Below are positions 32,501 to 39,522 of a DNA stretch of 64,000 bases, one piece after another (the stretch's first letter is position 1; each line of letters starts with the position of its first letter). The position numbers and the translations under genes are program-made. The notes below the pieces were generated by a model. It worked only from the letters and a program-made list of their open reading frames with translations, was not told the origin of the DNA and did not search any database. This DNA comes from Coffea arabica (lineage: Eukaryota > Streptophyta > Magnoliopsida > Gentianales > Rubiaceae): contig NC_092324.1 in the NCBI RefSeq assembly GCF_036785885.1, positions 27,021,001 through 27,085,000 of the forward strand, read 5' to 3'.

Positions 32501-33613
32501 GAAAATGCAGTCACCTTTTTACTGGTCAAATTTGCCTTACAGCAATCCTTTTGAACGTGCAGCGTTGATTGTTTTGGTTTTGTTTAGTGGTTGAGTTCCA
32601 TCACTTGTTTTTTGGTAATAGTTCTTTATCTTTTGCTTCTTTTGCAGGGCCTGCAGATGTTGTGATATTTTGTTATTGTCCTTTGTTCTTCTAATTGATC
32701 AATCACGTGATGCTTTTTCCCAGGAGTGGAGTCCCGGCTGGCCACGCTAACTTTGGACATGGATGATCTAAACAAGATCTCTACTATTGGCAACCGTTCA
32801 GACCTACCTTCCAGCTTCCAGCCACAAGATATTTTGCAGCAGCTGACCAGTCTTCCTTCTCTGTTTAACACCCTCCAAGCTCGCCGAGCCATCATACCAG
32901 CTGCAAATGGACACTGCTCAGCTCGTGCACTTGCACGCTACTATGCTGCACTTGTTGATGGAGGGGTGGTGCCAGCACCCCATTCTTCTTCGGGGCCTCC
33001 ACTTGGAAGCCATCTTCACACTCCAAAATTTCCTACTAAGAATATTTGCAAGAAAAATAGAGCTGCAAATATCAAAAACTTGTTGACTGCATCGAAGAAG
33101 ATTGGTAACTTTCACCAACGGCAAGAACGTGATAGTTCTGGTGGAGGTAATTCTCGCAGGACTGCAAGGGGTAACAGTTACACTAGAGTTCCTGTCGACT
33201 CTAGCAGCAGCAAACCTTGTGCATCTGAAGGTGATAGTTTTGATGGTAGAAATGTTAGCAAGCTCTTCTGTAGCCCTCGGATTCATGATGCTTTCATGGG
33301 CGTTGGAGAATATGAAAATCTTGCCCTTCCAGATGGGCAGTTTGGGCTTGGTTTTAAGAGATCTTACACAATGAGTGGCGACATTGTTGGCTTTGGGCAT
33401 TCAGGTATGGGTGGCTCTACTGGCTATTGCAACATAGAACACAGATTTGCAATAGCTGTGACTATCAATAAGATGTCAATGGGGACTGTAACTGCTAAAG
33501 TAATCGATTTAGTTTGCACAGAGCTTAATATCCCATTGCCAAAGGAGTTGCATAGGTTTGTGGAGGGATCACCTGATGACGTGCTAAATTCGGGAACACC
33601 TATCATCAATTGA
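11470..33613 (+). CDS. ABC1K11: ABC1-family atypical kinase fused to a beta-lactamase-like domain (At5g24810/ABC1K11-like)
   Basis: Eighteen coding exons join in consistent phase to 966 codons: 11470-11544, 11835-12062, 14781-14867, 16890-16979, 17091-17217, 17308-17408, 19158-19326, 19425-19546, 21962-22090, 22168-22266, 22358-22415, 22495-22570, 22642-22771, 25764-25921, 29010-29082, 29436-29630, 30694-30787, 32724-33613. Residues ~45-410 are an ABC1/ADCK/UbiB-type kinase: KLGQ at 67-70, Ala-rich ATAS at 127-130, Lys148, E195-x-D197, NGDPHPGN at 287-294, DFG at 309-311. Residues ~485-966 resemble class C beta-lactamase/LACTB-type serine hydrolases: S533-V-T-K536, Y627-L-S629 and H896-S-G898. 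A Ser/Lys-rich insert (~764-848) interrupts this domain. I recognise the whole as the homologue of Arabidopsis At5g24810; the name ABC1K11 is from memory. Family members act in mitochondria or plastids on isoprenoid-quinone and lipid metabolism; this subtype's substrate is unknown to me. All introns are GT-AG except the last, GC-AG. Confidence 0.93.
11835..12062 (+). CDS. ABC1K11-like coding exon 2
   Basis: Residues 26-101, containing the family-defining K-x-G-Q motif ([10 protein letters not shown]) and LPPRPLEE at the end. The acceptor TTGAAG has a weak polypyrimidine tract. The donor (GAG|GTATTG) lies at the start of a 35-bp tandem duplication that copies it. Confidence 0.9.
12061..12130 (+). 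repeat. 35-bp tandem duplication including the exon 2 splice donor
   Basis: Units 12061-12095 and 12096-12130 differ at four of 35 positions. Each starts AG|GTAT, so a second potential donor lies at 12098. Use of it would add 35 bases, shift the frame and reach a stop within exon 3. Confidence 0.85.
12131..13203 (+). other. Intron 2, first part
   Basis: Non-coding intron sequence. A few short imperfect direct repeats are visible (GCACATAGGTTGTTG and GCACGTAGGTTGTTG around 12410-12455; TTGTGCTAA several times at 12610-12700). No gene or element was recognised. Confidence 0.6.
13204..14056. mobile_element. Non-autonomous TIR element in intron 2, same family as 7082-8376
   Basis: The termini are inverted (GCCCCGTTTGGCAAGTGAG at the left; complement of GGCCCTGTTTGGCACTTGAG at the right). 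Subterminal blocks match the 7-kb copy: TTTGTCTAAAACTTTACTGTAG at the left, and GTTGTTAAAAAACTAGTAG at the right. The centre is a CT-rich arm (about 13310-13585) facing a GA-rich arm (about 13630-13790), so the strand can fold back. A GGTGGTGGTTGGCG-like block near 13850 also matches the 7-kb copy. No LIG4-like insert and no transposase are present. The target duplication is not clear. Confidence 0.75.
14057..14780 (+). other. Intron 2, last part
   Basis: T-rich intron sequence with no feature recognised; it ends at acceptor TTCAACAG. Confidence 0.6.
14781..14867 (+). CDS. ABC1K11-like coding exon 3
   Basis: Residues 102-130, [17 protein letters not shown] to LPLATAS. Phase 0 at both ends; it carries the first half of the Ala-rich nucleotide loop. 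Confidence 0.92.
14868..16889 (+). other. Intron 3
   Basis: About 2.0 kb. It holds G homopolymers (near 15609-15622 and 15957-15967) and a perfect 9-bp stem with 7-base loop (CACTGGCAT at 16043-16051 against ATGCCAGTG at 16059-16067). The Pro/His-rich open frames on the minus strand around 15595-16264 show no family pattern. No gene was recognised. Confidence 0.6.
16890..16979 (+). CDS. ABC1K11-like coding exon 4
   Basis: Residues 131-160. IAQVHRATL completes the Ala-rich loop region, and VVVKVQH supplies the ATP-contacting Lys148. Phase 0 at both ends. Confidence 0.92.
17091..17217 (+). CDS. ABC1K11-like coding exon 5
   Basis: Residues 161 to the first base of codon 203. It contains [20 protein letters not shown] and the KELDFNHEA segment with the conserved E-x-D. 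It ends in phase 1 at donor GTTAGT. Confidence 0.92.
17308..17408 (+). CDS. ABC1K11-like coding exon 6
   Basis: Completes codon 203 (Glu) and runs to residue 236: [18 protein letters not shown] to VLIPEVIQ. The acceptor is CTTACAG. Confidence 0.92.
17409..17548 (+). other. Intron 6, first part
   Basis: Intron sequence between exon 6 and the MITE target site TTA (17546-17548); nothing else seen. Confidence 0.5.
17549..17828 (+). mobile_element. Tourist-like (PIF/Harbinger) MITE, copy B
   Basis: A 280-bp element flanked by TTA on both sides (17546-17548 and 17829-17831). It starts GGCCATGTTTAGTGA and ends TATCAAATGCACCC. It is the same family as 5560-5840 in inverse orientation, and non-coding. 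It lies within intron 6 of the ABC1K gene. Confidence 0.88.
17832..19157 (+). other. Intron 6, remainder
   Basis: About 1.3 kb of intron. A short direct repeat occurs near 17905-17975 (ATGAGCTATCT, with CACTCTAAT after each). No gene was recognised. Confidence 0.5.
19158..19326 (+). CDS. ABC1K11-like coding exon 7
   Basis: Residues 237 to the first base of codon 293. It contains [18 protein letters not shown] and the catalytic-loop equivalent NGDPHPG. It ends in phase 1 at donor GTACAG. Confidence 0.92.
19425..19546 (+). CDS. ABC1K11-like coding exon 8
   Basis: Completes codon 293 (Gly). [20 protein letters not shown] holds the metal-binding Asn294 and the DFG motif (309-311). It ends [16 protein letters not shown] in phase 0. 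Confidence 0.92.
19547..21961 (+). other. Intron 8
   Basis: About 2.4 kb. A ~129-bp tandem duplication lies at 20172-20420. Around 20655-21030 a weakly inverted pair of ends (GTTCGTTTGGATTC and TTCCAAACTGGGCC) may mark an old MITE-like element, without a clear target duplication. No gene was recognised. Confidence 0.5.
20172..20420 (+). repeat. Imperfect tandem duplication, period ~129 bp
   Basis: The copies start at about 20172 and 20301 and share AACTTGGAA, GAGAGTTCATGACAGGG and GTGAGAGAAG in order. They are diverged, so the duplication is not recent. Confidence 0.7.
21962..22090 (+). CDS. ABC1K11-like coding exon 9
   Basis: Residues 334-376, [20 protein letters not shown] to RPANEAL. Phase 0 at both ends; C-lobe helices of the kinase domain. 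Confidence 0.92.
22168..22266 (+). CDS. ABC1K11-like coding exon 10
   Basis: Residues 377-409, [20 protein letters not shown] to IKYFNP; a charged helical segment following the kinase core. Phase 0. Confidence 0.92.
22358..22415 (+). CDS. ABC1K11-like coding exon 11
   Basis: Residues 410 to the first base of codon 429, [19 protein letters not shown]. It ends in phase 1 at donor GTATTC. Confidence 0.9.
22495..22570 (+). CDS. ABC1K11-like coding exon 12
   Basis: Encodes [20 protein letters not shown] to ESVLQ; it enters in phase 1 and leaves in phase 2 at GTAAAG. Confidence 0.9.
22642..22771 (+). CDS. ABC1K11-like coding exon 13
   Basis: Encodes the linker [20 protein letters not shown] and then [19 protein letters not shown], leading into the hydrolase-like domain. 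It ends in phase 0 at GTGAAT. Confidence 0.9.
22772..25763 (+). other. Intron 13
   Basis: About 3.0 kb. It contains a poly-A run near 22863-22880 and a tandem duplication at 23593-23845. Short open frames around 24120-24650 on both strands carry no recognisable family pattern. Confidence 0.5.
23593..23845 (+). repeat. Tandem duplication, period 129 bp
   Basis: Copies begin at 23593 and 23722, both with ACATATCCCAAATGTCCTC. They share TCTCTCCTTTC-like, TATAGGCTCTG and CATTTCAC blocks. It is unrelated in sequence to the intron 8 duplication despite the equal period. Confidence 0.8.
25764..25921 (+). CDS. ABC1K11-like coding exon 14
   Basis: Residues 498 to the first two bases of codon 550. 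The start of the beta-lactamase-like domain: [16 protein letters not shown], then the nucleophile motif S-x-x-K in FSVTKGI (Ser533, Lys536). It ends in phase 2 at GTATGC. Confidence 0.92.
25922..29009 (+). other. Intron 14
   Basis: The longest intron, about 3.1 kb. Two GC-rich islands stand out from AT-rich sequence: about 26120-26235 and 27350-27420. They share AGGCAGGGC in opposite orientation (near 26120 and complement near 27398), so they may be remains of the two ends of a ~1.3-kb element, but no target duplication was found. No gene was recognised. Confidence 0.5.
29010..29082 (+). CDS. ABC1K11-like coding exon 15
   Basis: Completes codon 550 (Gly) and encodes [20 protein letters not shown] plus DRIK. 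It enters in phase 2 and leaves in phase 0 at GTGTGA. Confidence 0.9.
29083..29435 (+). other. Intron 15
   Basis: 353 bases of T-rich intron ending in acceptor CTGCTAG; nothing else seen. Confidence 0.6.
29436..29630 (+). CDS. ABC1K11-like coding exon 16
   Basis: Residues 575-639: [18 protein letters not shown], then [15 protein letters not shown]. The Tyr627/Ser629 pair matches the Y-x-N/S position of class C-like serine hydrolases. Phase 0 at both ends. Confidence 0.92.
29656..30255. mobile_element. TIR-flanked non-autonomous element in intron 16
   Basis: AATTGCAGTTTGGTCCCAAA at the left is matched imperfectly by the complement of the right end (AATTGCAGTTTTCTTCCCTA). The similarity extends some 35 bases, including GGGCAATGCA against AGGCACTGCA. 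About 600 bp, non-coding. The target duplication was not resolved, so the superfamily is open, although the terminal wording resembles Mutator-type MITEs. Confidence 0.45.
30256..30693 (+). other. Intron 16, remainder
   Basis: No feature recognised. CCTTGCCATGGCAAGG near 30421-30436 is a 16-base perfect palindrome. Confidence 0.4.
30694..30787 (+). CDS. ABC1K11-like coding exon 17 with GC donor
   Basis: Encodes [20 protein letters not shown] to GELYVGIPP. The only position that keeps the conserved [11 protein letters not shown] junction in frame is after CCTCCAG, where the intron begins GCATGA instead of GT. The next exon supplies GA to complete Gly671. Confidence 0.88.
30788..32723 (+). other. 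Intron 17, GC-AG type
   Basis: 1.9 kb beginning GCATGA and ending TTTTTCCCAG. It contains T and AT-rich stretches and poly-T runs near 32374 and 32447. No gene was recognised. Confidence 0.7.
32724..33613 (+). CDS. ABC1K11-like coding exon 18 (last)
   Basis: Residues 671-966. It has [16 protein letters not shown], then [20 protein letters not shown] (family signature of this hydrolase half). A low-complexity Ser/Arg/Lys insert (~764-848) follows, then [40 protein letters not shown] with the H-S-G (KTG-equivalent) motif, and [11 protein letters not shown]. The stop TGA is at 33611-33613. The frame is open without any defect. Confidence 0.95.
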
Positions 33614-34690
33614 GGGAAATCCATTTTCACAAGTTTTTTTATTGTGCAAATATGTACATGGAGGAGCATTTGTTGCCTCATCCTTTGTTAAGTTTAAGAT
33701 TTGGGTTTTGGGTGCTGAAGGTTCGTCAATCCGGCTTTGATTGACTAGTTCGCACCTGAAATTTCAGAAATGTGCGAACTGTGAAGAGGGATTTTTTTCT
33801 TTTGGAATGAACTTAAAATTAAATATCCTCCATCTATCAAATTATTCCTATTGATTAATCAACAAAAAAAATGAATACCTGCACATGTGATGTCTTTAGA
33901 AATGTTTATTTTCTAATGATTGTTATCATAATGGTAAAAATATAGTACGCAAGTAGCGGATATTTTAAATAATTGTTTAAAACAGAGCAAACCATCTCTA
34001 ATATTAGTTAATATTAGTTAGTTGGCCTATATGGCTCAAATCAAGTAAACATCGTCTAATACCATATTTTTTTGTCAAACTATGTCAAAGGTCATCAAAC
34101 TTTTCAAAAATCTAATATTGTCCACCTAAATATTTTTTTGGCTAAATACTCTACTGAGAATGATTAATGTGACCTGCTTAAATTTGTTTTAGAAACGGCA
34201 TGAAACTTTTTTTTTAGTGTTTCTAAAGCACCCTCTTTTTCGCCAAATGTTTTTAGATTACCAAAAACAAAAACAAATTTACCAAATAGTGTTTTCTATT
34301 TTTGTTTGTTGTATTTTTTGAATAAAAAAAATACCAAACATAAATGTGGGCAAATGTGACCAAAACTTTTTAAATGTCTCATTTTGCTTACTGAATTATT
34401 TTTTTTATATCAAATAGCTCACTAAACATTTCATCTTCCATATGTGCACAATGTAATAAACTTTTTTGGGGAAAATTCAATTGTCCCTTAATCTTTTCAA
34501 GGAAACCAAACCCTCAATGCAAATCTTAATACATGATTGCCACATCGTTTAGTAAAGATACAAATTGTTATGTATTAAAATTCCTTTAAATACTAGGCAA
34601 CATACTGTAACAGGTTGCGGTTATCATTTTGTATGAAGAGATCTACGTATGTAGTATGATATAAGATATATTTTTTAATGTTCAAAGCAT
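33614..34690 (+). other. 3' untranslated region and AT-rich downstream sequence
   Basis: The transcript end probably lies within the first 250-300 bases; no perfect AATAAA is seen there (AAATTAAATATC near 33817 is a loose candidate). Beyond about 33850 the sequence is AT-rich and non-coding. Confidence 0.4.
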
Positions 34691-36650
34691 CATTAAGTTA
34701 CAATATTAGTACTGTAAAATACTAAAAGAAGTACAATAAAAATAAAAATTAAATAATATTAAGTGTTTGGATAGTAGATCATTGGGGATAATTTTCTGAA
34801 AAAATACTATTGCATTTTTTATGTAATGTATGTAAAATAAAAAGGTGGTTAGAAAATATATTGATGATGTAAGCAAATAAATTTTTGCAAATAATCCACT
34901 ATCCAAACAAACTAGCAAGTAGAATATAGTAAAAGCTACTATCTAGTTGTTTGACTACTGTACTATTAAATATGGTGAAAACTACTTCTAATCTAAATAA
35001 TAATTCAAAATTTTGTTGTTGTGGATTGTATTAATAATCATAAAATAGCTATAAAATACCAATTTGTGATAGTATATAAGTGCCAAAAGGTACTAAAAGC
35101 CTATAACTTCCAAAAGATCAATATGCTATAGTACTAATATATCATATACCAAAAAACGTACTTTGAAAATCAAAGCTACTATTATAATAATACCAAAACT
35201 AGTACTATGAAAAAGCTACCTTCTATCCCAACAGGGTTGCAAAATGTCATTATCGGTGATTGTATTAATGATCATAAAATAATTCTAAAAAACAAATTTT
35301 ATAAGTATATGTTAGTGTCAATTTGTATTGAAATTTTGTAATAAGCAAAAGATAAGTAAGTTATAGTATTAATAGTCTCAAATACTAAAAAAAATATTAT
35401 GAAACCTAAAACTAATACTGCTCAATATAGTTAAAGTTCCAACCTAATTATTTGACTATTGATACTATCACATATTACGTATTGTAATGTCCAAAATGTG
35501 GATAAGTTAATATTAGTGCGGTCAAATATTTAGAGAAATACTATGACAACTAAAAATAGTACTCTCCCCTAAAAAAATGTAATTACTTAACTAGTGTTAG
35601 TGTAAGATATAATGAAAACTATGTCTCATCTAAATAATACTTTGAAATTTGATCATATTTTTGCCAAAAAATCCATCATAGTTAATTGTATTAATGATCA
35701 TAAAGTAGTTGTAAAATAATGAAAAAAATTAAATGTATAACTATCCAATATAGTTCAATCTATAATTGGATTATTCTTTTTACTAACCAAAATTTTGGCT
35801 AATGGTACTACCAAATATGGTGAAAACAACTTCTTATGTAGATAATATTTGAAATTTCACCATAATTTATAGCAAACATGATTATGAACTAAGTACAAAA
35901 GATATATTTCATTAGTAAATTACTAAAATATTCAAGAAAATTATGTTTTGAGTTATTAATTGTGCCAATATGAATTAAATCGTAATATAGAATAACAATG
36001 TACTATAAAAGACAAAAAATGAACACGAAGCACTCTTACAAAACAAATTTATGAGCATAATAGGACCAAATGTTAATGTTGATTAAAGTTTAAAAAAGTA
36101 TTATATTAGTATTGTCAAATTTTACTCTTATATATATAGATTATTTTAAAATTTCATCATCAATAGTTATATTAATAATCATGAATAATTCACAAAAGTT
36201 GAATTTCATTAGTAATTCATAAAACTATTATAAAATTTCACAATGTAGAATATATCAATAAGTTAATATGTAAATTATAGTATTAGTATTATTAAATACT
36301 AAAAGAAATATTAAGAAAATAAAAGGCAGTATAGTCTAATATAGTATTAGTACTATCAATAAGTCATACCAATAGTATTGACAAATACTAAAAGAAGACA
36401 TACGATGATTAAAAAAAAATAGAACTATCAATTATAGTATTGGAAGTATCAATAAGTTATGGTACTATGATCATCAAATATTAAAAGATATATTATGTAA
36501 TTTGTAATGTCTAATATAGTTGTATTACTATTGAATAAACCATTATTCCTGTCAATAAGTCATTAGTACTAGTACTATTAGATACTAAAAGGTGCACTAT
36601 AAAAGTAAAAAATAGTACTAACTACTATAGTATTAATGTTTTGAATATTT
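34691..36650. repeat. AT-rich degenerate repeat tract, left part
   Basis: Many diverged copies of a phrase built from TATAGTATTAGTA, TGTCAAATACTAAAAGAAGTA and TATGAAAATAAAAAATAGTA recur irregularly, for example at about 34719, 35089, 36296, 36392 and 36585. The same wording resumes at 42955-43330 beyond the second LINE. There is no coding potential. The underlying unit length cannot be fixed by eye. Confidence 0.65.
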
Positions 36651-36694
36651 TCATCGATGATTATCAATTGTAGCAATCATCCATCTTCGGTGCT

Positions 36695-36830
36695 TCAATA
36701 GTTGGTCAGAAACAGCCCCAACACTGACGGGATTCATGTGCAATATTCATCAAGGGTCACAATCGTGTATTCCAAGATCAGTACTGGAGATTGTAGCCAA
36801 ACAACAGCAGGTAATCGAGGACCGGAATAT
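36695..36830 (+). pseudogene. Polygalacturonase (GH28) exon fragment
   Basis: Translation reads VRNSPNTDGIHVQYSSRVTI, then YSKISTGDCSQ. This matches the GH28 signature S-P-N-T-D-G-I-H and the catalytic T-G-D-D-C block, where one Asp is lost here through a three-base deletion. After GTAATC a short RGPEYQ recalls the C-G-P-G-H-G motif. No other part of a pectinase gene is seen, so it is a stray fragment. Confidence 0.7.
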
Positions 36831-37112
36831 CAGTTGTTTTATGTTCTCTTAAGGGAACAAAACAGCAAACGAAAAACATGTCCTTCCTCCAACCATATTT
36901 TTAACACAAACATCTTGCTTCTCTTTCTCCTTCACTTCACTTATTGTCATTTGGAAGATTCTTGCTGGTTGTTGGTAAAATTTGGGAATTCATATCTGTC
37001 CAAACTTCATGAACCGTAAGAACTTAAGTTTTGCCTTGGTTATGTTTGTTAATATGCCTCAATGAAAACACAGTCAAAATCTCTTCTTTTATGCAACGGT
37101 GCGGCTGTGGAC
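36831..37112. other. Unassigned sequence before the second LINE ORF1
   Basis: May contain the LINE 5' untranslated region. No boundary, target duplication or gene was recognised. Confidence 0.35.
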
Positions 37113-38745
37113 ATGGCTGTCCTCCAGCCCTCTGCTGGGGGGCAATCATCACCTTCCCAGGTGTTCCAGCGTAAGTCCTTCTCCGCATTATTCTCTCCCG
37201 GTTCCTCACACCCAACCCTCTCTATCAAAGCTTCATCCTCCACACACAAGGGGGAGCCGGCTATCCTCTTTTTGTAAGACGATCTTGATAGGCTTTCTAC
37301 TCCCTACAAGTATGCTCTGGTGGGCAAGTTTTCCAGAGGCAAACCAAAAATGGACGAGGTGCGTAAGTTCTTCCTTACGTTGGATTTGAGGGAGGCTGTT
37401 TCCGTGGGTTTACTGGATTCAAGACATGTCTTCATCAAGCTGGCCAATGAGGTCGACTTCCATAGACTGTGGGCTCGTAGCATCTGGTATGTCCATGGTT
37501 TTCCGATGAGGGTTTTCAAGTGGTCGACGGCTTTCCATGTTGACAAAGAACCGTAGGTTGCTCCGGTATGGTTCCAACTCCCTAAACTGCCAGTTCACTA
37601 CTTCCATAAAGAGGTTCTGTTCCAGATTGTCTCCCCACTGGGGACTCCATTGTTTGTGGATGCGGCAACTTCGAATGCGACACGCCCAAACTGTGCTCGT
37701 GTATTTGACCTCCTAAAGCCTCGGCCATCCAGAATCTGGATTGGTAATGGCGCGCAGGATGGGTTCTGACAGAGTTTTATCCCGGAGAATCTCCCACATT
37801 ATTGCTCCCATTGCTTTCGGCAGGGGCATGGAGTGGAGGGCTGTCATGTTTCGACCAGAGCTCCGAGCAGGCAAAATGGAGGGTGAGAAGTTAGTGAAAT
37901 CACAAGCTGTGCAACAAAGAATAGCAGAACAGGTGGCTGTTCAAGCAGGCCCAATACCACCTGTCCGCACCACTGGAGTGGGAGTGGCATTGCTGGAATC
38001 GAATGAGCACGAAATGGGTGCCACCGTCCACACTACTTCTTTGTGTGCGAGGGGTGGAGTAGCGGCTGAGGCTTCAGATTGTGACGGAAGAGGGAGCCCA
38101 GAACAGCAGAAAGAAGACAGGATAGGAGAGGTGCGGCGCTCGAAGGTGGTTCTGGTGGAGGACGTGATGATAGATTCAGCAATGGCAGACTCTGTTGCTG
38201 CTGCTGGGGGATTGTCGTTGCTGGGTAATAACGCGCAGGTGATGGGTGCTGCCCACGGCACTTTTCAACCTGTTTTGTACGCAAAAGGGGAGGATATTGC
38301 TGGGCAGCTGGAGGCTAGGGTAAATGGTGAAGCTGATGAGAGTCATGAGGAGGAGCAGGTTGAGATCCTAGTGGTAGCGGGAAACCTCTCATCGAGGTCC
38401 ATCGCAAGTTCTGAGATAGGTGGGGTGGAGTGTGATGACCTTTGCGCAGAGGAGCTGGGTGCAGCGGTGGGGGAGGAGGAGATGGTTGCAGCAGAACTAT
38501 GTGCTGGTAATTTGTCTCCACGGGGTGAAGTTGGAGCTGTGCCACGGGACATTGGATCTCTGGTGGTGGATATCTTTAACTTGGATCCTATCATACAGCA
38601 AGTCCAGGAGAAGGTGCACGGAGATGAGGGTGGTAAGATGATTTCCAAGCGTAGAGGTACGCGTGTCCCACATCCTACTGATCGTTCTTTACGTTCTAAA
38701 GCAAAACTGGCCAATAACTCTTTTGCTGCACTCTCTTATGGTTAA
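37113..38745 (+). pseudogene. LINE ORF1 (DUF4283, zinc knuckle), broken
   Basis: The gag-like RNA-binding protein starts MAVLQPSAGGQSSPSQVFQ. A frameshift after GEPAILF is followed by the DUF4283 core: KYALVGKFSRGKPKMDEVRK, VGLLDSRHVFIKL, FPMRVFKWS. A CCHC knuckle lies at about 37797-37845 (C-S-H-C, G-H, C). After further frame changes a 334-codon frame (37741-38745), rich in Glu, Gly and Val and ending RSLRSKAKLANN, forms the variable C-terminal tail. Confidence 0.8.
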
Positions 38746-39520
38746 TTTTTTATTTTGAAATATTCAAGGTATCTTGCGTGCCCCAAATTTTCGTAGATTA
38801 AAAAGTTTAATTGCTGAGTCGTCAGTTCAGTTAGTTGCTATATGTGAACCTAAGTTGTCTGTGGGAGAGATTCACTGGATACGACTAAAGTTGAGGATGG
38901 ATAAATGCATTGCCAATAGTGAGGGTTCTATATGGGTGTTCTATCAAAACTCCCTTGTATGTGCCCCCCTGGGTGAGTCGGGTCAACATTTATTGCTTAA
39001 AATACAATCGCAAATGGTATCTGGTCCCATGGTCTTTTCGTTTGTGCATGCAAAGTGTAATGAGCAGGAGAGAAGATCGCTTTGGTCTGCTCTATTGCTC
39101 GATAACCCGGGCAATACACCATGGTTTCTGATTGGGAATTTTAATGTCATTGTCTGTGAGGAGAAGCGACGTGGTTTACCTTTTCGCCTGGGGAGGGTTT
39201 GGATTTTATCTGTTTCATGGCTTTGGCTAGAATACAGGATGCTGGGTTTTCGGGGACAAAGTTCACATGGTGTAATAATAGAGGGGGAAGCGCGCATATC
39301 TGGAAGAGGTTAGACAGGATGTTGTACAATCAGCATGCGTTGAGTTTAGAGTATAATTTTGCGGTGCAACATTTGGGGTGAGATCCCTCGGATCACGCTC
39401 CCTTACTATTGTCGGCACTGTTTAGGCTCGATAATAAGCCGAGATCCTTTCGATTCCTGGATGTGTGGACGTCTAAACCGGAGTAATTGGATATTATTCG
39501 ACGATGTTAGGGTGGATCAT
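38746..39520 (+). pseudogene. LINE ORF2 endonuclease domain, broken
   Basis: NIQG near 38758 is preceded by a stop where the invariant Trp should be. Next come LVAICEPKLS with the metal-binding Glu, FLIGNFNVIV (Asn in place of the usual Asp of G-D-F-N), and after a frameshift FSGTKFTWCNN and SDHAPLL. Several stops follow (for example at 39379-39381). Confidence 0.8.
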
Positions 39521-39522
39521 TT

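Noticed and set aside
25764..33613. Beta-lactamase-like half as a recent bacterial transfer
   Set aside because: It is split by phase-consistent plant introns, fused to the kinase half, and matches a known plant gene type.
37741..38745. 334-codon open frame as an independent host gene
   Set aside because: It directly follows DUF4283 and the zinc knuckle and precedes the endonuclease, so it is the variable tail of LINE ORF1.
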